Under the pieces are notes generated by a model. That model saw nothing but the letters and a program-made list of their open reading frames with translations. It was not told where the DNA came from and searched no databases. From Bacteroidaceae bacterium (GTDB taxonomy: Bacteria; Bacteroidota; Bacteroidia; Bacteroidales; Bacteroidaceae), in assembly GCA_024682035.1 (NCBI GenBank), contig JAIKZS010000173.1, positions 1 to 64,000 on the forward strand: a DNA stretch of 64,000 nucleotides, in the 5' to 3' direction. Within the stretch, counting starts at the first letter, position 1. Every line of letters starts with the position of its first letter. This document shows, in pieces, positions 10,665 to 19,535 of this stretch. The position numbers and the translations under genes were made by a program.

Positions 10665-11692
10665 AAAATACCACCTATCTCATAGCATTGTTCATAGTCA
10701 TTGTGGTGCTGTTTGCACTCAATTTAGCTGTGGGAACTATCGAGATACCCCTTAAGAGCGTATGGCTCATACTCATAGGCAGCGAAAACCAACAGGAAAT
10801 ATGGAGCAACATCATCTTACGTTCCCGTCTGCCGCAAGCCCTAACGGCTATGGTAGCCGGTGCCGGATTGGCTGTCAGCGGTTTACAAATGCAAACCGTT
10901 TTCCGTAATCCACTGGCTGGTCCATCAGTCTTGGGTGTCAGTAGCGGAGCCACCTTAGGCGTAGGCTTTGTAGTATTGCTTTCTGGCTCTATTGGCGGTG
11001 TGGCACTGAGTCGCCTGGGATATCTGGGCGATGCTGCCATGTCTGTCGCAGCTATAGCTGGTTCGATGGCTGTTCTTTCACTCATCGTATGGGTATCACA
11101 TAAAGTAAAAGGCAACGTGACACTATTGGTGATAGGTGTAATGATTGGTTACTTGGCTACTGCCATTATTGGTGTACTGAAATTTTTCAGTAATGAAGAA
11201 GACGTAAAAGCTTTCGTGGTATGGGGATTAGGTAGTTTTTCGCGTGTCAGCGGTGATCAGATGATGCTCTTCGTCACGCTGATGTTGATTCTTCTTCCTA
11301 TTTCTATGACACTCATTAAATCGTTGAATTTATTGCTTTTAGGTGATGCCTATGCGCGCAGTTTAGGCCTTTCTGTTAAATGGGCTCGCACACAGGTTAT
11401 CTGTTGCTCAGGCACATTGGCTGCCATTGTTACCGCCTATTGTGGACCTATTATGTTTTTAGGATTGGCTGTGCCCCACCTTTGCAGAGCGTTGTTCCGC
11501 ACCTCCGACCACCGCATCCTCTTGCCAGCCTGCATATTAGCTGGAGCCGCTTTAGCCTTGCTCTGCAATTTAGTTGCTCGCATGCCTGGCTATGAAGGCG
11601 TTTTGCCGGTTAACTCGGTCACGGCCCTTATCGGTGCCCCCATCGTGGCAATGGTGCTGTTTGGGAAGCATAAGAATGAAGCGCAGGAATAA
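10661..11692 (+). CDS. btuC: ABC transporter permease, FecCD/BtuC family
   Basis: RSRLPQALTAMVAGAGLAVSGLQMQTVFRNPLAGPSVLGVSSGATLG motif; 4-nt overlap with btuF. Confidence 0.88.
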   Translation: MKNTTYLIALFIVIVVLFALNLAVGTIEIPLKSVWLILIGSENQQEIWSNIILRSRLPQALTAMVAGAGLAVSGLQMQTVFRNPLAGPSVLGVSSGATLGVGFVVLLSGSIGGVALSRLGYLGDAAMSVAAIAGSMAVLSLIVWVSHKVKGNVTLLVIGVMIGYLATAIIGVLKFFSNEEDVKAFVVWGLGSFSRVSGDQMMLFVTLMLILLPISMTLIKSLNLLLLGDAYARSLGLSVKWARTQVICCSGTLAAIVTAYCGPIMFLGLAVPHLCRALFRTSDHRILLPACILAGAALALLCNLVARMPGYEGVLPVNSVTALIGAPIVAMVLFGKHKNEAQE

Positions 11693-11795
11693 TTCAAAAC
11701 TATAAAATAATTGCCCACGAACAAGTAAAATTTGTTCATCAGACAACAGTTTCGGCTACTAAGATAGCCAAATAGTTTTGAATATCTAAAAGCGT

Positions 11796-12310
11796 ATGGA
11801 TAAAATGCGCTGTCCGTGTTGTAAAAGTCGTCATATTATTCGTAATAGTTATGTATGGCGCGACTTCAAGACCGTCCCGATAGGTCACATTCCAGTAGTC
11901 CTTCATACAAAGATTCAGCATATAAAGTGCAAGAATTGCGGTTGTGATATGCAAGAAGAGATCCACTTCGCTCATGGTAAGCGCACCTACACTGCCAGTT
12001 TAGAGAACCTTGTGATAGATCTGCTTGATATTGAAACCATCAATCCTGTAGCCTAATACCTCCACCTGACATCGGATACGGTGAAAGACATCCATTAACG
12101 CCGTCTGAAGTCCAGGTATGGTAATCCGGACATCCGGTATCCTAGCATGGTATGACTGACACATCTGTACTGCTAAAGTCGAAGGTATCAATAATAAGAT
12201 TAAAGTGCTCAAAAGAAATGCGTATGGATTCAGGGATGAAAAGTACTTTGAACTTAGGCTCTATGCCTTACGACAGACGCATCACGCCATTTGCCTGATG
12301 AACCACCAAA
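11796..12310 (+). pseudogene. Decayed ISL3-like transposase: N-terminal zinc finger fragment plus C-terminal fragment, internal part deleted
   Basis: Translated N-terminus MDKMRCPCCKSRHIIRNSYVWRDFKTVPIGHIPVVLHTKIQHIKCKNCG; downstream, after stops, in-frame AKVEGINNKIKVLKRNAYGFRDEKYFELRLYALRQTHHAI, typical of ISL3 transposase ends. Confidence 0.8.
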
Positions 12311-12398
12311 AACACCTTTATTGTGAATGGTTTTCTCTGTTTTTTGTTTACCTTTGCACCGTTATTTGAAAATCTAAACAACAACATTCTTTATAAAA

Positions 12399-12419
12399 AA
12401 ATTGCTTTATGAGCAATTT
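12399..12419 (-). terminator. Hairpin terminator for the minus-strand adenosyltransferase gene
   Basis: AAATTGCT/AGCAATTT stem followed by T-run on the minus strand. Confidence 0.5.
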
Positions 12420-12444
12420 TATATGTGTACCAAACCGAAATTGG

Positions 12445-12948
12445 TCAACACTCTTTGGTCAATACGAAGAAGAAATCACTGAGCCGGTTCATGAACCGCA
12501 TGATGGCCGGATTCACCGGATACACTCGGTTGACGGTCCATAACCGACGTTCAGCTTGCCGGGCCACTGTACGGGTAATATGAATCTCAGCTGCCGCCAA
12601 CGAGCCTCCCGGTAGAATAAAACCACCTTCGGTTGCTTTGGCATTCAACTCATCTATGAAACTTTCCAACATGCTTGTCAGTTCCTCAACGTGCAGCACT
12701 TTTGGATTAGTCTGATTTTCAGGCGTAGCAATGTGACTCATCACAATCATTAGTTCCTGTTGAATCTTCAGTAAAGTAGGTTTCCATTCTTCTCCTACCT
12801 CTGGCATTGCCCGCAACTTACCTATCAGCGAGTTGAGTAAATCAATCGTGCCGTTTGCTTCAATGCGTACATCATCTTTCGGCACTCTCACACCATCTCG
12901 CAAACTGGTAGTACCTTCGTCACCCGTCTTTGTATATATCTTTTTCAT
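12445..12948 (-). CDS. PduO-type ATP:cob(I)alamin adenosyltransferase
   Basis: KIYTKTGDEGTTSLRDGVRVPKDD, FILPGGS, ITRTVARQAERRLW motifs. Confidence 0.9.
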   Translation of the reverse strand: MKKIYTKTGDEGTTSLRDGVRVPKDDVRIEANGTIDLLNSLIGKLRAMPEVGEEWKPTLLKIQQELMIVMSHIATPENQTNPKVLHVEELTSMLESFIDELNAKATEGGFILPGGSLAAAEIHITRTVARQAERRLWTVNRVYPVNPAIMRFMNRLSDFFFVLTKEC

Positions 12949-12988
12949 AAAATAATGATTTGATTTTCAATATTATTACATTATACAA

Positions 12989-14305
12989 TCAGTCCCAGAA
13001 CGGGCATCCACTTTCAGCAAAATACAAATGCGTATAACTTGCTACCACATTCTTATAACGGAAAACTGGTGTTGTGACCTTCCTGCCTCGTGCATCATAC
13101 ACTTGTACCATCGATGTAGGCAACTCTCCTTCAGGAGCAAATTGTGTGTAATGAAACTCATGCCCACGCAAAGCTTGTCCGCCGTAGGTAAACTGGCGAT
13201 AGCCCAATGACAATTTGCGGTCTTGTTTCCGCATGGAAATCTTGAAAGGCAACACCCCTACCATTTCATAATAAGCCCCAGAATCGGCCAAAATACCTTC
13301 AGTCAAATAAATCATCCCCCCACATTCAGCCAACACATGTCCTCCGTTTTCCACGTAATGTTTTATTGAAGTTCGTGTTACCTCAGCCGTTGTCAGTGCA
13401 GTTGCATGCTTCTCAGGATAACCTCCAGGCAGATACAATAAATCAGTATCAGCCGGCAAGTTGAAATCTTCTTCTGGATTGAAAAATCGCACCTCTCCCT
13501 TGCGTTGCAGTACATCCAAATGCTCGGCATAAATAAACGAAAAAGAGTCTTCATTACGAGCTACATAAATCTTTTGATTACCAGCTGTATTGTGATTATC
13601 ATAAGACATATTGTCATACTTTTCCATGGGGAGCATTTCCTTTTCTGTAGCAGCCAGTAAAGCCTTCCAGTCAATGCGATCGCCTATTAGGTCTGCCAAT
13701 CCACCATCTTGTTTCATGTCACTGAAATCCAATCCTAAGTAGCGCGACGATTGCTCCAAGTCCTTCTGTCTGGTCAAATAACCGAAACACGGCAACTGCA
13801 CATCATCGCATACTTGCTGTAACATCGCAAAATGCCGTTCCGAACCTACTTTGTTGAATATCACACCCGCCACCTCTACCTCATCATTGAAGTGCATAAA
13901 TCCATTCAGCAACGGTGCCATCGAATAAGCAGCGCTTTGCGCATTTACCACCAGCACGACTGGCAAGCCCAGTACGCGAGCTATCTCAGCGCACGATCCC
14001 TTGTAGCGATCGTAGCCATCATACATGCCCATCATACCCTCTACTATGCACACGTCGGCCAACTGTGCATGTTGCGCATAAAGCTCACGCACGTGTTGTT
14101 CTGAGGCCATAAAGGTATCGAGATTATACGATGGACGTTGGCACACCTGCGCATGAAATTTTGTGTCTATATAGTCAGGACCACATTTAAACGGTTGCAC
14201 ACGTAGCCCTTGGTGCACTAATAAATCCATCAGTCCGCGACTTATAGTCGTTTTTCCCGAACCCGATGTGGGAGCAGCAATCAGAAATTGAGGCTGTTTT
14301 TTCAT
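12989..14305 (-). CDS. cbiA: Cobyrinic acid a,c-diamide synthase CbiA
   Basis: LIAAPTSGSGKTTISRGLMDLL P-loop, GPDYIDTKFH, glutamine amidotransferase ECGGMIYLTEG; start assigned at MKKQPQFLIAAP rather than the upstream ORF-track start. Confidence 0.9.
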   Translation of the reverse strand: MKKQPQFLIAAPTSGSGKTTISRGLMDLLVHQGLRVQPFKCGPDYIDTKFHAQVCQRPSYNLDTFMASEQHVRELYAQHAQLADVCIVEGMMGMYDGYDRYKGSCAEIARVLGLPVVLVVNAQSAAYSMAPLLNGFMHFNDEVEVAGVIFNKVGSERHFAMLQQVCDDVQLPCFGYLTRQKDLEQSSRYLGLDFSDMKQDGGLADLIGDRIDWKALLAATEKEMLPMEKYDNMSYDNHNTAGNQKIYVARNEDSFSFIYAEHLDVLQRKGEVRFFNPEEDFNLPADTDLLYLPGGYPEKHATALTTAEVTRTSIKHYVENGGHVLAECGGMIYLTEGILADSGAYYEMVGVLPFKISMRKQDRKLSLGYRQFTYGGQALRGHEFHYTQFAPEGELPTSMVQVYDARGRKVTTPVFRYKNVVASYTHLYFAESGCPFWD

Positions 14306-14467
14306 TGACAAACATCTATTAAATACCACAAAGTTATGGATATTTGAGTGGAGAACAAAATTAGCGCGCTTATTTTTTATGATGTAACAGAATAACTCAT
14401 CCAAACTTAAGCTTTTCTGACGAAAAATATGTAAATTCGCAACATAAAAGTACGAAAGCTTGTTTTT

Positions 14468-14977
14468 ATGAAAAAAATCATCCTCATTACAGGCGGAGCA
14501 CGTTCTGGCAAAAGCAGTTATGCCGAGCAACTGGCTCTCAGTCTGTCGCCTAATCCAGTATATTTAGCTACTGCCCGCGTGTGGGACGACGAGTTTCGCC
14601 AACGTGTGCAAAAGCACCAGGACCGTCGTGGTCCAGAATGGACCAACATTGAAGAGGAGAAAGCGCTTAGTAAACACAACTTGACCGGCCGTGTTGTGCT
14701 CATTGACTGTATTACTATGTGGTGCAACAATTTCTTCTTCGACCTTAACAATGATATCGATGCCACCCTTGAGGCTATGAAAAAAGAATTTCTGGCCTTC
14801 ACCCGATCCGATGCCACCTATATTTTCGTTACCAACGAGATTGGTATGGGAGGAACCTCGGTCAATGAAGTACAGCGCCACTTCACCGATTTACAAGGAT
14901 GGTTTAACCAATTTGCCGCTTCTCAAGCACATGAAGTGATATTTATGGTAAGCGGAATACCAATGAAAATCAAATAA
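14468..14977 (+). CDS. cobU: Adenosylcobinamide kinase/adenosylcobinamide-phosphate guanylyltransferase
   Basis: [37 protein letters not shown]. Confidence 0.92.
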   Translation: MKKIILITGGARSGKSSYAEQLALSLSPNPVYLATARVWDDEFRQRVQKHQDRRGPEWTNIEEEKALSKHNLTGRVVLIDCITMWCNNFFFDLNNDIDATLEAMKKEFLAFTRSDATYIFVTNEIGMGGTSVNEVQRHFTDLQGWFNQFAASQAHEVIFMVSGIPMKIK

Positions 14978-14979
14978 AT

Positions 14980-16017
14980 ATGAAACGATTCAACATACAA
15001 TCACCTCAGCGTACCATCGAGACTATGCTCGTTGATAAGATTAATAATCTTACCAAACCTAAAGGCTCATTAGGTACATTGGAGGATCTGGCCTTGCAAA
15101 TAGGCCTCATACAGCAAACACTCAGTCCTGAGTTACATCATCCCCAAAACATCATTTTCTGTGCTGATCACGGCATAGCAGACGAAGGGGTAAGCGTATC
15201 GCCAAAAGAAGTGACCTGGCAGCAAACCATTCATTTCACACACGGTGGTGGCGGTGTTAATTTTTTATGCCATCAGCATGGCTTCGGTCTTAAAATCGTT
15301 GATGCAGGCGTCGATTTTGACCTGCCTTATCAACAGGGCATCATCAATATGAAGGTCCGTAAGGGCACTCGCAATTTCTTGCGCGAGGCAGCTATGACAT
15401 CGGAAGAAATGGACCTATGTTTAACGCGTGGGGCGGCTTTAGTGAAGATGTGTGAAGACGAAGGAAGCAACATTCTGAGCTTTGGCGAGATGGGTATTGG
15501 CAACACCTCGCCATCCTCTATCTGGATGCATTTGTTTACACATCTCCCTCTGCAGCAGTGTGTAGGCGCTGGCAGCGGACTCAACAATTTTGGTATCAAT
15601 CACAAACTACATATTCTACAACAATGTGTTGATAACTATCGTGGCGATGGCTCTGCGGCCGATATCATCCGCTATTTTGGAGGTTACGAGATGGTAATGG
15701 CCATAGGAGCTATGTTACAAGCTGCTCAAGACCATGTTATTATTTTGGTTGATGGATTTATCATGACCGCTTGTATGCTGGCTGCAATGCAGCTTTATCC
15801 TGAGGTGAAACAATATGCCATTTTTGGTCATTGTGGCGACGAGTCGGGGCATCAGCTGTTACTCAATGCAATGGGTGCTTATCCTTTGTTGCATTTGGGT
15901 TTGCGATTGGGCGAAGGCACAGGTGCAATTTGTGCTTATCCCATTGTTGATTCTGCCGTACGCATGATCAACGAGATGGAGAGCTTCCAGAAAGCCTCTA
16001 TTACCAAATATTTTTAA
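14980..16017 (+). CDS. cobT: Nicotinate-nucleotide--dimethylbenzimidazole phosphoribosyltransferase
   Basis: [50 protein letters not shown] motifs. Confidence 0.93.
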   Translation: MKRFNIQSPQRTIETMLVDKINNLTKPKGSLGTLEDLALQIGLIQQTLSPELHHPQNIIFCADHGIADEGVSVSPKEVTWQQTIHFTHGGGGVNFLCHQHGFGLKIVDAGVDFDLPYQQGIINMKVRKGTRNFLREAAMTSEEMDLCLTRGAALVKMCEDEGSNILSFGEMGIGNTSPSSIWMHLFTHLPLQQCVGAGSGLNNFGINHKLHILQQCVDNYRGDGSAADIIRYFGGYEMVMAIGAMLQAAQDHVIILVDGFIMTACMLAAMQLYPEVKQYAIFGHCGDESGHQLLLNAMGAYPLLHLGLRLGEGTGAICAYPIVDSAVRMINEMESFQKASITKYF

Positions 16018-16094
16018 AACATTTGATTATTAGACAACTTATATTGTTTCCCAAAGTTAATAAGGGGAAACCAAAACGTTATAGTACATAAACT

Positions 16095-16832
16095 ATGGAT
16101 AGAGTATTAGCAGCATTGATATTCTTTACTCGACTACCCTTCTGGCGCATCAAGCAGGTAGATGCCGAGCATTTCAAGCATGTGGTACCTCTCTGGCCTT
16201 TCACAGGCTGGCTCACAGGAGGCATCATGGTAAGTGTACTGTGGCTGGCAGCACAAATTTTGCCACTCAGTACTGCATGGCTCATCGCTATTGTGGCCCG
16301 TTTGCTCACCACTGGTTGTCTGCATGAAGACGGATTAGCCGATTTCTTCGATGGCATAGGTGGTGGTGTCAATCGAGAGCGCATTTTGATTATCATGAAA
16401 GATTCTCATATTGGCACCTATGGGGTCATTGGTCTCATCATCTATTTCCTGTTGCTCACTCAACTCAGTGCTCTTCCCCTCGAGACACTTTGTGCTGTAG
16501 TTTTTACGGGAGATGCCTGGAGCAAAATGGTAGCGGCCAACATTACCAACTTACTGCCATATGCGCGCAAAGAAGAGGAAGCTAAGAGCCACACCATTTA
16601 TCAAAGCATGACGTTGTTTGAAGCTTTCATCTGTGTACTGTTTGGAGCCTTGCCTGCTGTATGGTGGCTACCTCAAACGTTCTGGCCTGCTTTGCTCGCC
16701 CCATTGGTAGCATTTATTTTGGTCTTTCTCCTTATAAAACGCCGATTGAAAGGCTATACAGGTGATTGTTGTGGTGCCATATTTCTGATATGTGAGCTCT
16801 CCTACCTCATCACTTGCCTCAGCATCATGTAG
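16095..16832 (+). CDS. cobS: Adenosylcobinamide-GDP ribazoletransferase (cobalamin synthase)
   Basis: ALIFFTRLPFWR, TGCLHEDGLADFFDGIGGG, GTYGVIGL motifs. Confidence 0.9.
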   Translation: MDRVLAALIFFTRLPFWRIKQVDAEHFKHVVPLWPFTGWLTGGIMVSVLWLAAQILPLSTAWLIAIVARLLTTGCLHEDGLADFFDGIGGGVNRERILIIMKDSHIGTYGVIGLIIYFLLLTQLSALPLETLCAVVFTGDAWSKMVAANITNLLPYARKEEEAKSHTIYQSMTLFEAFICVLFGALPAVWWLPQTFWPALLAPLVAFILVFLLIKRRLKGYTGDCCGAIFLICELSYLITCLSIM

Positions 16833-16912
16833 TTTTTTAAAGCTTTGAATACCAATTATGAATGCATTTTTTGTATGTGTTATTAATTAAAAAATTAAAA
16901 AGAAAAAACAAA

Positions 16913-17443
16913 ATGAAAGTAACCCTTATACGCCACACCTCAGTTGGAGTGCCCCCCGGCACTTGTTATGGTCAAACCGATGTACCTCTTAATGAAACAT
17001 TTGCCGAAGAAGCAGCTAAAGTAAAGACCCATCTTCAAACCTACGAGCCTTTCGAAAAAGTATATTGCAGTCCGTTGAGCCGTGCAAGCAAACTGGCCAC
17101 CTACTGTGGCTATCCGGATGCACAGCGTGACAAACGATTGTTGGAGCTAAATATGGGTGATTGGGAGATGCAGCGCTTCGATGAGATAGCGGATCCCTAT
17201 ATCAACGAGTGGTACAACGACTACATGCGACTACCTACTCCTAACGGCGAATCATTTACCATGCAGCTGGAACGAGTCAGTAATTTCCTCGATGAACTTC
17301 GCCAGAAATCCTATCAAGAAGTAGCTATTTTTGCTCACGGAGGAGTGCTCATTTGTGCTCAGATTTATGCTGGTATCATTACCATTGATGATGGTTTCAA
17401 ATACCAAACTCCCTATGGTGGCATTATTCAGATTGAGATTTAA
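16913..17443 (+). CDS. cobC: Histidine phosphatase family protein, alpha-ribazole phosphatase
   Basis: LIRHTSVGVPPGTCYGQTDVPL; position after cobS; ATG at 16913 preferred over 16862. Confidence 0.85.
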   Translation: MKVTLIRHTSVGVPPGTCYGQTDVPLNETFAEEAAKVKTHLQTYEPFEKVYCSPLSRASKLATYCGYPDAQRDKRLLELNMGDWEMQRFDEIADPYINEWYNDYMRLPTPNGESFTMQLERVSNFLDELRQKSYQEVAIFAHGGVLICAQIYAGIITIDDGFKYQTPYGGIIQIEI

Positions 17444-17879
17444 AATCCTATAAATGCTGCAGCGATTGTAAAGAACTTACTAACAAGACTTGAACGTGAG
17501 AATAGTCAGGAAATGTAGGAAAAAAGATAAACGGTGTAAAATGAAAATGGCGATCTTCACAGACCACCAAATTCCTTAAAAACTAGAATTATTATCTTTA
17601 AACTAAATCTGGCTGCAAAGTTACGATTTTTTTTCTTTTTCCAGCATTTTGTCTATCATTTATTTTCATTGCATTACATATTTTTAACTAAAATAGCTAT
17701 GTTGCTTTTCTTTTGACAATACGGCCTATTCAGCGGCTCAAAACTAAAAACGTTTGTATTATATGTCTTTTAAACATTTCCAAAGGGAACATTTTCGCAT
17801 TTAATCTATACAATGTCTTAGCCTGAAATACATTGACTCCTACCAAGCCTCTAAAAAGTTAAAAAGAGTGATGAGTAAA

Positions 17880-18040
17880 GGTCAATGTTCCAGCAAAAAG
17901 TCCACAGAACCAGGAAAAGTGTCAACAAAAGCATGAAAGTTGTCAAAGGTGTCAGTACGAATGTCAACCTGCCCAGGAAATAGACTGTCAACGATATCAG
18001 GAAAGAAGCAAAAAACTGTCAACCGAAATCAGGAAAAGAA
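17880..18040 (+). repeat. Degenerate short repeat array with TGTCAAC...CAGGAAA motif
   Basis: Recurring GTCAA/TGTCAAC followed by (C)AGGAAA at about 17880, 17919, 17940, 17962, 17985 and 18017, irregular 20-32 nt spacing. Confidence 0.55.
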
Positions 18041-18046
18041 AAAAAA

Positions 18047-18177
18047 TGCTACAGTTGCTACAGTTAGATTACCCCTATTCCAAAAACTCAAAAAGAAATT
18101 TTATATTTATATATATATAAATATAAAGGTTTTTTAACCATAGAAATTAATGAAAATAAACTGTAGCAACTGTAGCA
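18047..18177. repeat. Nested inverted repeat: perfect 19-bp outer arms around a 28-bp AT palindrome
   Basis: 18047-18065 TGCTACAGTTGCTACAGTT and 18159-18177 AACTGTAGCAACTGTAGCA are exact reverse complements; 18100-18127 TTTATATTTATATATATATAAATATAAA is a perfect palindrome near the same centre. Confidence 0.85.
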
Positions 18178-18316
18178 AAATAATGTCTCCAGGGCATAAC
18201 GTGCCCCCACCATAGCAAACTAAACAAGGAGTAGTTAGCAGTAGTAAAAGGCGATATTACTTAAACTAAAAGTGGCCATTAGTTATTGATAGCCTCCATC
18301 ACCCCGCCAAATTCCA

Positions 18317-19003
18317 TTACTCATGATGATGACCATCGCAATGATGATGGCACGAACCATCGCCATAAACAATAGTACCACCCAAATATTGCGTCAACAG
18401 TTCGTCAATGGGAATAGCTGGGGCGCCAGCATGTACTTCAATGCCCAACTGGTTGAGCAATGTAACAGCTCCCCCACCCAATCCACCACAAAGCACTGCA
18501 GTGCAGCCATGAGCTGCAATAAAGCGTGGCATAGCGCCGTGTTCGTGAGGTGGTGCGTCCAATACTTCAGTTTCGAGAACCTTTCCCTCTTCAATGGTCA
18601 CGATAGTCACCTGAGGAGCCTTACCAAAATGAGGCCACAAGGCTCCGTCGCAAGTAGGTATAGCAATTTTCTGATTCATAATAACTACATTTATTTTGTT
18701 TGATTGATATGTCGAAAAATCTTTATTACCGCCAGTAATCTTAAGCTGACGTCCTTCTACCAGTGCCGTTGATATTTTTTTTCGTGCCTCCATGTAGATG
18801 CGCGTAAGCGTAGGTCTCGATATTTTCATCTGCTCGGCAGCTTCAGCTTGTTGGCATCCCTCATAATCGAGCAGTCTCACTACTTCGTATTCATCGAATA
18901 GTAATTCAATGCAATTACCCCGCTTGCAATTTCGGCCAAAAGGTCGGAATCCGGCTGTCAAGGGCGTTGATAAAATCTGACGCAATTGCTTGTTTCTTCC
19001 CAT
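18317..19003 (-). CDS. DUF134 HTH domain fused to NifX/NafY-like (dinitrogenase Fe-Mo cofactor biosynthesis) domain, His-rich C-terminus
   Basis: RPFGRNCKRGNCIELLFDEYEVVRLLDYEGCQQAEAAEQMKISRPTLTRI then KIAIPTCDGALWPHFGKAPQ...HGCTAVLCGGLGGGA; C-terminus HHHCDGHHHE. Confidence 0.8.
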   Translation of the reverse strand: MGRNKQLRQILSTPLTAGFRPFGRNCKRGNCIELLFDEYEVVRLLDYEGCQQAEAAEQMKISRPTLTRIYMEARKKISTALVEGRQLKITGGNKDFSTYQSNKINVVIMNQKIAIPTCDGALWPHFGKAPQVTIVTIEEGKVLETEVLDAPPHEHGAMPRFIAAHGCTAVLCGGLGGGAVTLLNQLGIEVHAGAPAIPIDELLTQYLGGTIVYGDGSCHHHCDGHHHE

Positions 19004-19008
19004 TTTTT

Positions 19009-19064
19009 GAACTTATGTTCGATTTAACCAAACAAAGATAATTACATTTTACGAACATATGTTC
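19009..19064 (-). promoter_or_regulatory. Paired palindromic operator flanking the DUF134-gene promoter
   Basis: 19009-19020 GAACTTATGTTC and 19053-19064 GAACATATGTTC (perfect palindrome); a minus-strand TATCTTTG (-7 type) lies between at 19033-19040. Confidence 0.65.
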
Positions 19065-19213
19065 AAATAGATTGATATTTAATCAATTTTAACACTGAAA
19101 GTTAGGTGCTTTTTAATATTTCACGATTATGCATTGTAAAAAAAGAAAAATCTCTTGTTTGTTTTTAAATTAATGCGTAAGTTTGCAACAAGAACAACGA
19201 ACGATTTTTTACA

Positions 19214-19510
19214 ATGGGTAATTTTAGTGATATTATTCATAGCGACCAACTGACTTTGGTTGATTTTTACGCCACCTGGTGTGGCCCATGCCGCATGATG
19301 CATCCAGTGTTGGAACAATTGAAGGGACAGCTGGGCGACAGTATTCGCATTATCAAGCTAGATGTTGACAAAAACGAGAGCTTGGCAATGAACTATCGGG
19401 TACAATCCGTACCTACGCTTATGCTATTTCGCGGTGGTAATATGCTGTGGCGCCAAAGTGGAGCTTTAGACTTGAATAGTCTGAAGTCCATTATCAAGCA
19501 ACATCAATGA
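19214..19510 (+). CDS. trxA: Thioredoxin
   Basis: [22 protein letters not shown]. Confidence 0.93.
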   Translation: MGNFSDIIHSDQLTLVDFYATWCGPCRMMHPVLEQLKGQLGDSIRIIKLDVDKNESLAMNYRVQSVPTLMLFRGGNMLWRQSGALDLNSLKSIIKQHQ

Positions 19511-19535
19511 CAATTCTAATCTTAATCAATACCAC

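Noticed and set aside
12000-12212. 70-aa minus-strand ORF across the transposase remnant
   Set aside because: Plus strand shows ISL3 transposase similarity here; the minus ORF has no supporting feature.
12989-14530. N-terminally extended CbiA (ORF-track start)
   Set aside because: The first 75 residues do not resemble CbiA; the P-loop normally lies near the N-terminus, so the start at 14305 is preferred.
17880-18040. CRISPR array
   Set aside because: Units are imperfect, spacing irregular and short, no cas genes nearby.
17940-18137. 65-aa ORF over the repeat array
   Set aside because: Translation is dominated by repeat-derived K/N/R and an AT palindrome tail; not a credible protein.
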